DNA of 64,000 bases from Myxococcales bacterium. Its GTDB lineage: Bacteria; Myxococcota_A; Polyangia; Polyangiales; Houyiibacteriaceae. The position numbers were made by a program, and so were the translations under genes. Location of the stretch: NCBI GenBank assembly GCA_029861865.1, contig JAOTYL010000002.1, positions 496,001-560,000 on the forward strand, read 5' to 3'. The notes beneath the pieces were generated by a model. It did not search any database. It was not told the origin of the DNA and saw nothing but the letters and a program-made list of their open reading frames with translations. Shown here one piece after another: positions 18,884 through 25,912 of the stretch (positions are counted from its first letter, which is position 1; each line of letters starts with the position of its first letter).

Positions 18884-19128
18884 TCAGGGCGTTCCTCCTC
18901 TTCGTGATTCGCCTCTACCAAATGACGCTGTCGCGCCTGCTCGGCCCCACCTGCCGGTTCGAACCTTCGTGCTCCCACTATGCTGCGACGTGTATCGAGC
19001 GCTTCGGGGCGATTCGGGGCTCGTGGTTGGGCGTCAGGCGCATCGCTCGCTGCCACCCTCTCAACCCAGGCGGGCACGACCCACCGCCGCAAGTCGAGCA
19101 TCGCCGCCACGAGGCGCATCATGGCTGA
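18880..19128 (+). CDS. yidD: Membrane protein insertion efficiency factor
   Basis: 82 residues. YidD assists YidC-dependent insertion at the inner membrane. The conserved core is here: LYQMTLSRLLGPTCRFEPSCSHYA with both cysteines, then GVRRIARCHPLNPGGHDP. It overlaps rnpA by four bases and yidC by eight. Confidence 0.97.
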   Translation: MIRAFLLFVIRLYQMTLSRLLGPTCRFEPSCSHYAATCIERFGAIRGSWLGVRRIARCHPLNPGGHDPPPQVEHRRHEAHHG

Positions 19129-20893
19129 TCGCAAACGGCCGCCGATCCTGCTGTTGGCGCTCCCAGTTGCGCTCATGGGCATCATGTTGGGCGTACAGTA
19201 CTTCGCTCCAAGCAGAGTCCAGACCGACGAACCTGCGGTTGAAGCATCCACCGACGAAGCCGAAGATGCGCCCGCTCGAGTCAGCACCGAGCTCTCCCAG
19301 GGCGAGGTTCGGGACCGACTCGAGTCGCAAAAGACTTACCAGCTCGAAGATGATCGTCTCGTCGCTGCGTTCACGAACTTGAACACGGGGCTCGTAAGCC
19401 TTCGTATCAAAGGCGACCGCTACCGAGATGAAAAAGGCAAGCCATTTGAGCTCGTCACGACCGACAAGGAGCAGTACCTACCGCTGAGGCCCAAGATCAC
19501 AGGCATTGCGATCCCACCATCCATCCGGTGGAGCGTAGTCGAGGCGTCCAAACGAAAGATCCACTTCCGCTGGTCGGGCGACGGCGCCACGATCGATCGG
19601 ATCTGGGAGCTTGCCGAGCCGCCGTATCAATTCCGCTCGTCGGTCGAAATACACAACCAACAGGAGACCCCGAGGCAGCTTGGGTTCAGCATTACGTCCG
19701 CTCACTATGTTCGCAGAGAGGACGAAAAGGGAGGGTTTTTCGGGCGCCCTTCCCCCGCGTTGAGCCACGGGATCTGCCAGGTAGCCGACGAGACGATCCG
19801 CGAGGATCGCGATGGTCTCTTGAGCGAAGACGAGTCGCGACCGATGCAGCCGCACACCTACGGCCCGGGCGTCGAGTACGTCGCGCTCAGCAGCGTCTAT
19901 TTCGCGATCATCGCAGCCCCAGAAGGAGAGACCGCGGAACGCTGCGATCTTTTGACGACCGACCGGGGTGGAACGCCCGACGATCCTGACGGGAGCTTGT
20001 TCGAATCCGAGCTCGCCTCCGCACCCATCGAGCTCGGTCCCAACGAGACCGCGACGTTCCGAACGGCGGTCTACGCCGGACCGAAGGACTTCGATGCGCT
20101 TGAGGAGTTCGGTCATCGAGCGACCAACGTCATCGACCTCGGCTGGTTCAGCTTCATCGCTCGTGGGATGAGCTGGCTGCTCCGCACGATCTACGACTTC
20201 ATCGGGAACTGGGGCGTCGCGATCATTCTGCTCACTATTCTCGTCCGGGTTCTGCTCCTGCCATTCGTGATTCCGCAATTTCGAAACATGGCCAAGCAGC
20301 GCGCCCTCAAACCCGAAATCGACAAGATCAACGCGCTCTACAAAGACGATCGCGAGAAGAAGGGCGCCGCAATGATGGAGCTCTGGCGCAAGAACAAGGT
20401 GAACCCCCTCGGCGGCTGTCTGCCCGTACTCCTGCAGATGCCGATTTTCTTCGCCCTCTATCAGACGCTGTCGACGAGCATCGAGCTCTACCATGCCCCA
20501 TTCGTGTGGTGGTGGGCCGACCTCTCGTCTCCAGACCCCTACTACGTCCTTCCGGTCACGCTCGGGGCGCTGATGTTCATCCAACAGAAGCTCACCCCCA
20601 TCCAAATGGACCAAATGCAAGCCAAGGTCATGCTCTACGCGATGCCGTTGATGATGACCTTTTTCATGCTCTTGCTTCCGACCGGCCTCTGCCTGTACAT
20701 GGTTACCAGCTCCGCCATCGGCATCACGCAGCAGCGGTACATGTACTGGAAGATGGACAAAGAACAGCTCACAGTGGTCTCCGCCATCGATGGCGACGAA
20801 CCCGAAGATCACGCGGCCGAGACGGAGCCGGCCGCCGCACCCAAGCGGGCTAAACCCCGTAGAAAGAAGAGGACTCGCCGTGGACGAGCTTAA
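19121..20893 (+). CDS. yidC: Membrane protein insertase YidC
   Basis: 590 residues, the Gram-negative form. TM1 lies at residues 8-26, followed by a large periplasmic P1 domain (about 60-345) and then the five-helix insertase core (from about 355: WGVAIILLTILVRVLLLPFV, NPLGGCLPVLLQMPIFFALY, YVLPVTLGALMFIQQKL, LPTGLCLYMVTSSAIG). The C-terminus is a Lys/Arg tail (KRAKPRRKKRTRRGRA), which can contact the ribosome. The frame is open 47 codons further upstream, inside yidD; I use the ATG at 19121 because MADRKRPPILLL begins the normal N-terminus. Confidence 0.97.
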   Translation: MADRKRPPILLLALPVALMGIMLGVQYFAPSRVQTDEPAVEASTDEAEDAPARVSTELSQGEVRDRLESQKTYQLEDDRLVAAFTNLNTGLVSLRIKGDRYRDEKGKPFELVTTDKEQYLPLRPKITGIAIPPSIRWSVVEASKRKIHFRWSGDGATIDRIWELAEPPYQFRSSVEIHNQQETPRQLGFSITSAHYVRREDEKGGFFGRPSPALSHGICQVADETIREDRDGLLSEDESRPMQPHTYGPGVEYVALSSVYFAIIAAPEGETAERCDLLTTDRGGTPDDPDGSLFESELASAPIELGPNETATFRTAVYAGPKDFDALEEFGHRATNVIDLGWFSFIARGMSWLLRTIYDFIGNWGVAIILLTILVRVLLLPFVIPQFRNMAKQRALKPEIDKINALYKDDREKKGAAMMELWRKNKVNPLGGCLPVLLQMPIFFALYQTLSTSIELYHAPFVWWWADLSSPDPYYVLPVTLGALMFIQQKLTPIQMDQMQAKVMLYAMPLMMTFFMLLLPTGLCLYMVTSSAIGITQQRYMYWKMDKEQLTVVSAIDGDEPEDHAAETEPAAAPKRAKPRRKKRTRRGRA

Positions 20894-21425
20894 GACCAAA
20901 CCAAGAGATGGCGCGCTGATGCTAGGCGATCAGCCACCGCAAGAAGATCCGATGCAGTACGCGGGGGACGGCAAAGCCGAAGAGGCGGCGGAGATTCTCG
21001 AGGAGCTCTTGAATCTGATGGACCTCGATGTCCAAGTCGAGATTCGTTCGGACGCCGAGAGGATCGAGCTCGACGCCACTGGAGCGGACTCGGGGCGGGT
21101 AATCGGAAAGAAGGGCGCGACGCTCGATGCGTTGCAGTTCCTGATCAACAAGATGGTCAACCGCTTTCCCGAGGCGCGACGACACGTGATTGTAGATTCC
21201 GGCGACTACCGGGAGCGGCACGACGACGGGCTCGTGTCACTCGCGAAGCGGCAGGCCCAACGCGCCGTCAGCGAGGGGAAGGTGGTGACACTTCAGCCGA
21301 TGAATGCCCGCGATCGTCGTGTGATCCACATGTCCTTGGCAAAGTTCGACGGCGTGAACACGATGTCCCAAGGCGAAGGTATGAGACGGCGGATCCAAAT
21401 TATTCCCGCGCGTAGACGCCGATAG
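20880..21425 (+). CDS. jag: KhpB/Jag-type RNA-binding protein (KH + R3H)
   Basis: About 181 residues. A KH domain (RVIGKKGATLDALQFLINKM) is followed by an R3H domain (ARDRRVIHMSLAKFDGVNT, SQGEGMRRRI). Members bind RNA and are encoded beside yidC in many phyla. The N-terminal Jag-N domain of Firmicutes is missing, as is usual in proteobacterial forms. GTG start inside the last codons of yidC. The mnmE gene that often comes next is absent: the following genes are on the other strand. Confidence 0.93.
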   Translation: MDELKTKPRDGALMLGDQPPQEDPMQYAGDGKAEEAAEILEELLNLMDLDVQVEIRSDAERIELDATGADSGRVIGKKGATLDALQFLINKMVNRFPEARRHVIVDSGDYRERHDDGLVSLAKRQAQRAVSEGKVVTLQPMNARDRRVIHMSLAKFDGVNTMSQGEGMRRRIQIIPARRRR

Positions 21426-21479
21426 CATCAGCGCCCCCGACAGCGCACGCAACCGACGAGGCTGTGTCCGGTTGGGTTC

Positions 21480-22355
21480 CTAGGCCGCGGCGGCGTTGAC
21501 GTGGTCGCAGGCAGCAATCAACTCAAGGACGAAATCGGTTTGGTCGTTCGCGCAAGCGAAATGATCGCCGTCGACTTCGAACTGCCTGGCACCCGGGATC
21601 GCAGCCGCGAGCGCGTATTGACGGCGGGTGGGTACGATCTTGTCCCGTGTCGTGACGACGACCGCCGTCGGCACCGCAATATTGGAAACCCAGTTGCGGG
21701 ACGAGAAACGAAGGAGGGCGCGCGTTGCCTGCGCGAGCGAAGCGGGGTCAGAGCCTGACATCTCCTTGCGAACGTAGTCTCTGGCCCCCGGTGTCGGAAT
21801 GTCTCTGACCATGGCCTCGATGATCTGGCCAAGCACGAGCTTGGGCGCCACCCGAGCACCGACGACCGCTCCTGGCAAGATCGCTCGCGTAAGAACCGGG
21901 TATTGCTGCGGCGTGAAGTACCTCGCGGTCGCGCAAAGCACCAATCCACGCACACGCCCGGGGTGTCGGCTCCAACAGAGTTTGGCGATTGGGCCCCCCA
22001 TCGAGTATCCGACCGCAATGAACTTGTGGATGCCGAGCTCGTTAGCCACCGCGGCGACATCGTCCGCGCAATCCTTCAATCGAAACCGACGCGTGCGGAT
22101 CCCTTGGCCATGACCGCGGTGATCGACCGCCACGACACGGTAGCGTTCGGCAAGGTCGGAAAAAGCGGTAAACCAATTCAGTGGCCCGGTCGCGGCAAGG
22201 CCATGGAGCAACAGCAGCGTCGGGGCTCCCTCGGGCCCATCGAACTCGACAACCCGGATGCGGCCCCGGTCTTCCAAGTCCAAAAAGAACTCCTTACGCT
22301 GGGCGCTTTGCCTCGTTCGCGTCGAGGTTTGACCTTCTTGCGGTTCTCCTGTCAC
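21480..22355 (-). CDS. Alpha/beta-fold hydrolase
   Basis: 291 residues. The oxyanion motif LLLHGLAATG, the nucleophile elbow GYSMGG, the acid loop VVTTRDKIV and the histidine in DGDHFA form a complete Ser-Asp-His triad. The N-terminal 25 residues are polar and variable. The family includes esterases, lactonases and haloperoxidase-like enzymes, and the sequence gives no substrate. Upstream of it on the same strand, 126 bases away, lies rsmG. Convergent with jag. Confidence 0.85.
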   Translation of the reverse strand: MTGEPQEGQTSTRTRQSAQRKEFFLDLEDRGRIRVVEFDGPEGAPTLLLLHGLAATGPLNWFTAFSDLAERYRVVAVDHRGHGQGIRTRRFRLKDCADDVAAVANELGIHKFIAVGYSMGGPIAKLCWSRHPGRVRGLVLCATARYFTPQQYPVLTRAILPGAVVGARVAPKLVLGQIIEAMVRDIPTPGARDYVRKEMSGSDPASLAQATRALLRFSSRNWVSNIAVPTAVVVTTRDKIVPTRRQYALAAAIPGARQFEVDGDHFACANDQTDFVLELIAACDHVNAAAA

Positions 22356-22481
22356 CGCTTCCGATCGTGCGGGCGGTGTTGGCCAAGCGCAAGCCGCAGA
22401 GGTGGCTGTGTTGAGCGGCTCAAAGATTGTTTGTCAGCGGCGTTCGGCTTTCTGGTCAACCCGCTAGTTCGGAACGCGCTT

Positions 22482-23072
22482 TCAGCGAGCGTAGGCTAGG
22501 ATCGATCGTGGGGCGCCAGTGGATGGGACTTCGTAGTCTATACGTCGAAGCAGGCGCAGATCCGACTCTTCTGGCGCAGTACCGGCGGTAAACACCCAAA
22601 CCTCGCCGGCCAGTCGAGACCCGATCGCGCACCAACGCTCCGGCGAGAATGTGGCGCGCGAAAGCGCCGCATCGAAAGGCGCGCCTTCCACGATGGGGGC
22701 GTCGGGGTCGACGCTGTGCTCGAGCACCTGCACACGATTTGCCAAGTCGAGGGAGCCGATGGCGGACCGGAGGAACGCCGTGCGTTTGCGCCGCGGCTCG
22801 ACCAAGGTGGCGCGCTGAGCTGGACTGGCAAGAAGTAGCGGAATCGTAGGCGCACCCACACCAGCGCCGACGTCGACCAACGAGCCTACCGACTGCAGCC
22901 ACGCGGCTTCGATCAATCTCGCGGCATCGAGAAAGAGAATCTCGGCAAGCTCGGCATCGGTGTCCGCGCCGGTAAGATCGGTGCGGGCTCCCCAGGCTTT
23001 GGCCATGTCGAAATAGGCGGGCCATCCCCGCGGCACGGAAATACCAACCGCCCGGCAAAGCTCATCGATCAC
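22482..23072 (-). CDS. rsmG: 16S rRNA (guanine527-N7)-methyltransferase, divergent
   Basis: 196 residues, slightly short for RsmG. The SAM-binding motif is LVDVGAGVGAPTIPLL (usual form D.GSGAGFPGiPLA), followed by TLVEPRRKRTAFLRS and ALSRATFSPERW, which match the RsmG pattern for motifs I-IV. The frame remains open for another 122 codons upstream only because it reads through hexamer array 4 as a Ser/Asp/Ala/Val repeat, so I set the start at the GTG at 23072 (V/M-IDELCRAVG). In many bacteria rsmG sits with mnmEG and parAB; here it is alone on the minus strand. Confidence 0.75.
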   Translation of the reverse strand: MIDELCRAVGISVPRGWPAYFDMAKAWGARTDLTGADTDAELAEILFLDAARLIEAAWLQSVGSLVDVGAGVGAPTIPLLLASPAQRATLVEPRRKRTAFLRSAIGSLDLANRVQVLEHSVDPDAPIVEGAPFDAALSRATFSPERWCAIGSRLAGEVWVFTAGTAPEESDLRLLRRIDYEVPSTGAPRSILAYAR

Positions 23073-23094
23073 GAGCAAGGAACCCCCAAGACGA

Positions 23095-23292
23095 TCACTG
23101 TCGCTGGCACTGGCACCGACGCTGACACTGTCGCTGACACTGGCACCGACGCTGACACTGTCGCTGACACTGGCACCGACGCTGACACTGGCACTGGCAC
23201 GGTCACTGTCGCTGACACTGGCACTGGCACGGTCACTGTCGCTGACACTGGCACTGGCACTGGCACTGTCGCTGGAACTGTCACTGTCACTG
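23095..23292 (+). repeat. Hexamer array 4, 33 units with 30-base higher-order repeats
   Basis: Thirty-three consecutive in-phase hexamers fill the gap between the Ser/Thr kinase gene and rsmG, both on the minus strand. Units 7-11 and 12-16 (23131-23160 and 23161-23190) are identical 30-base blocks, and units 17-21 and 22-26 (23191-23220, 23221-23250) are a second identical pair. The kinase's TGA stop lies inside unit 33 (TCACTG read on the minus strand). Four variant units (GCACCG, GCACGG, GAACTG) break the CTG. Confidence 0.92.
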
Positions 23293-24129
23293 CCCCGCCC
23301 CCTCGGCTTGCTGCCAGGCTGCCTCGAGCTCCGCCATGGTTCGAAACCTCGCTTCTTTGTCCCGATGCATCGCTCGATGGACGACGTTTGCGATCGCTTC
23401 GGGGATCTCGACGAGGGCGTCGAGCGGCAGTCGGTCACCCGCGTCGATCTTCATCAACAGTCGGCCGATATGTGCATCTTGAAACGGGCGCTTGCCACTC
23501 AGGGCTTCGTAAAGCAGCACGCCGAGACCATAGACGTCGATCCTCTCGTCGACCTCCGCCTTTCCCGTCAGAACCTCGGGCGCCATGTAAGCCGGCGTAC
23601 CAGCGACCTCGCCGGTGGCCGTGAGCCGGTCGAGCCCCAGAACCTTGGACGCTCCGAAATCGACCAGACGCGGCACGGGACGCAACCACAGGATGTTGGC
23701 CGGCTTGAGATCGCCATGGAGGACTCCGTGATCGTGGGCTGCAGTAAGCGCGTCGCAAAGCGCAGTCACCAACTGGCTCGCCGACTCGAGATCGATCGGA
23801 CCTTCGGCGAGCCGCTCGGCGAGGGTTGGGCCCTCGACGAGCTCGGTCACCAAGAAGACGAGACCTGTTTCATCGATCTCGAGATCTAGGAGCCGAACGA
23901 TCGACGGATGGTCGAGGGCCTTGAGCACGGCGCCCTCCCGCCGAAAGCGCCTGCGCATCGCCTCGTCGGTGAGGTATTCCGCGCGGAGTATCTTCACCGC
24001 AACCGTAAGGCCTTCTTGGTTGTCGGTTGCGCGATACACGTCCCCCATGGCGCCACGAGCGATCTCGGAAACCAGCTCATACCGACCTGCCAACTCGGTC
24101 CCAATCCCGATCGATTGCTGCTCACGCAT
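23287..24129 (-). CDS. Serine/threonine protein kinase, soluble
   Basis: 280 residues, almost only the Hanks-type catalytic domain. Glycine loop ARGAMGDVY, ATP-binding Lys in VAVKILRAE, catalytic loop HGDLKPANIL (Gly in place of the Arg of HRD), DFGASK, and the activation segment GTPAYMAPE are visible. The DVYGLGVLLYEALSG and final helices are complete. There is no transmembrane or PASTA region, so it is cytosolic. I chose the ATG at 24129 (MREQQSIG), because the longer frame runs into the divergent gene. It shares a 60-base promoter region with the AmgK-like kinase. Its stop lies in hexamer array 4. Confidence 0.92.
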   Translation of the reverse strand: MREQQSIGIGTELAGRYELVSEIARGAMGDVYRATDNQEGLTVAVKILRAEYLTDEAMRRRFRREGAVLKALDHPSIVRLLDLEIDETGLVFLVTELVEGPTLAERLAEGPIDLESASQLVTALCDALTAAHDHGVLHGDLKPANILWLRPVPRLVDFGASKVLGLDRLTATGEVAGTPAYMAPEVLTGKAEVDERIDVYGLGVLLYEALSGKRPFQDAHIGRLLMKIDAGDRLPLDALVEIPEAIANVVHRAMHRDKEARFRTMAELEAAWQQAEGAGQ

Positions 24130-24189
24130 CTTGCGTCGACGATACCCCTCTTTCGCAAACTCGCCCAAACTGACGTAGGCTCGACGCGC

Positions 24190-25257
24190 ATGATCATGAC
24201 CCCCGACCTCGACGAAGGCCTCGAGAAACTCTACGGGACGCCGCTTCCCCCGGTCGTGGTCGAGAAGCTCAAGGGGGACGCCTCGACGCGCACCTATTTT
24301 CGGGTGCGTTTGACCGAACCCAGAAAAGGCCCACCGACGATCATCGTGATGCAGCTGCCTGAGGACGCTTTCGGGAGCGACGAAGGCGGTGCCCAACTGG
24401 AGACCACAAGGCTGCCGTTCCTCGAGGTCGGAGAGCTCCTCTGCGCCCGGGGGATCCCGGTACCGAACATCTACCTAGAGTACCTCGAGCGCGGACAAAT
24501 CCTGCTCGAAGATCTCGGCGACACGACGTTTGAACGGCAGTTGCTCGAGACCCCCAGAGAACAATGGAAAGGGCCGTACGGCCAAGCGGTCGATCTGCTC
24601 GCCGAGATTCAAGAGCGCTGCGAAGACCTGCCCCCAACCTCGATCGTCACGCGGCGAAATTTCGATCGCGCGCTCCTCGAATGGGAGCTCGAGCATTTTC
24701 GGCGATGGGGGCTCGAGGAATTGTATGGAAGCCTCGATCCCGCATCGGCTCGAGTCGCGTCAGAGGCCTTCTCCGCAATCGTCGCAGAAATAGAAGCCAT
24801 GCCTACGGGGTTCGTGCACCGCGACTATCAATCGCGAAATCTCATGGTTCGCCAAGGAGGCGAGCTCACGATCCTCGACTTCCAAGACGCGCTCATCGGC
24901 CCACGGACGTACGACCTGGTCGCCCTCCTTTGCGATTCGTACGTCTCCCTCGACATCGATTTACAAGAAGCGATGATCGAAAGGTACGCTGTAGCGCGTC
25001 GCATCGATGCCGAGCAGGTTCGTCGAGAATTCTGGGTAGTCACGCTACATCGAAAGCTGAAAGACGCCGGGCGTTTCGTATTCATCGATCGAAAGCGCAA
25101 TGATGCAAGCTTTTTACAGTGGTACGCCCAAAGCTTGGCCTACGTTGGGCGCGCTTTGTCTCAGACCGGACGGTTTGTTCCGCTCAAGGGCCTACTGCGG
25201 GCCCAAATCCCGGGTTTTCCGGACTCGATCGCCAAGCCGGCATCGATCGCGGAATAA
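24190..25257 (+). CDS. Aminoglycoside-phosphotransferase-fold sugar kinase, AmgK-like
   Basis: 355 residues. The APH-type kinase fold is clear: KLKGDASTRTYFRV for the nucleotide loop, QILLEDLGDTTFE, catalytic HRDYQSRNLMV, and the metal motif ILDFQDALIGPRTYDLVAL. This set matches the anomeric MurNAc/GlcNAc kinase AmgK, which acts with the uridylyltransferase MurU in peptidoglycan recycling. No MurU-like gene is adjacent, so the substrate is inferred. NagZ at about 6.5 kb would feed the same pathway. Start at the ATG at 24190 or 24196. Divergent from the Ser/Thr kinase. Confidence 0.85.
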   Translation: MIMTPDLDEGLEKLYGTPLPPVVVEKLKGDASTRTYFRVRLTEPRKGPPTIIVMQLPEDAFGSDEGGAQLETTRLPFLEVGELLCARGIPVPNIYLEYLERGQILLEDLGDTTFERQLLETPREQWKGPYGQAVDLLAEIQERCEDLPPTSIVTRRNFDRALLEWELEHFRRWGLEELYGSLDPASARVASEAFSAIVAEIEAMPTGFVHRDYQSRNLMVRQGGELTILDFQDALIGPRTYDLVALLCDSYVSLDIDLQEAMIERYAVARRIDAEQVRREFWVVTLHRKLKDAGRFVFIDRKRNDASFLQWYAQSLAYVGRALSQTGRFVPLKGLLRAQIPGFPDSIAKPASIAE

Positions 25258-25440
25258 CGCGGTCCCGCCTCGTGTTCACCCTACAAGTTGGGGGGGGGTG
25301 AGGCTGCTCACAAACTGTACTCTCTCCTCTCCCACTATCCCACACCTCGCAGCGCCGTTTCACCCTCCTCACCTCGCGTCTACACCGCTTCCTTGCGACC
25401 GCTGTCTCGAGCGGTAGACTGCGGATTCGGATTCGCCTCC

Positions 25441-25812
25441 ATGAGGAACCTCTTCCCGGCTCTCGCCGTCACCATGATGATGTTGCTGCCTGCGTCCTCT
25501 GCGGACGCAGCCGACTGTTCGTGCGACCGCTCGTCATCGATCGAAACCTGCATCGACACGATCGAAGCCCAGGTCGAAGCTAACGATGGGCTGAGGCTGC
25601 CTCCGATGTGGTGCGAGCGAAGCGACGATCCCCGTTGCATGCCTGCGAGCACCCACGGCGGCGCGTTCCAGACGCTGATCCCGCTGGCCACGGCTTGGAA
25701 CCAACAACTCCGATGGACTACGCCTCCCCGCACGGGATCGCTAGTGGCGATCTTGGTCGACGGGGGCTCGAGATACGCCCACGCGCGACGAGTCGAGCGG
25801 CCGCCTCGCTAG
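25441..25812 (+). CDS. Small secreted Cys-containing protein, unknown
   Basis: 123 residues. A signal peptide (MRNLFPALAV..., cut near ADAADC) precedes a short region with five cysteines (CSCDRSS, CIDTIE, MWCERSDDPRC). The rest is unremarkable and I know no relative. The 180 bases before it hold no gene: they carry a run of nine G (25290-25298), a pyrimidine-rich stretch and a perfect inverted repeat, ACCGCT-6-AGCGGT (25398-25415), which could be an operator. The last third may be out of frame (see findings). Confidence 0.55.
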   Translation: MRNLFPALAVTMMMLLPASSADAADCSCDRSSSIETCIDTIEAQVEANDGLRLPPMWCERSDDPRCMPASTHGGAFQTLIPLATAWNQQLRWTTPPRTGSLVAILVDGGSRYAHARRVERPPR

Positions 25813-25912
25813 CACCGGCCACTCTTGGGGGTGGTCTTCTAGCAATTGGTCTGTTGATTCTAACGTTTGATTTTTTTCACTCGTCGCTCAATGGCGGCGG
25901 AAGGACAGAGAA

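Noticed and set aside
1790-23292. CRISPR interpretation of the repeat arrays
   Set aside because: Units are 6 bases with no spacers, no leader, and no cas genes in the window.
23069-23438. Open frames across hexamer array 4 that look like Val/Pro/Thr or Ser/Asp repeat proteins
   Set aside because: They consist almost only of the hexamer translated, have no independent start or ribosome-binding site, and arise in several frames at once.
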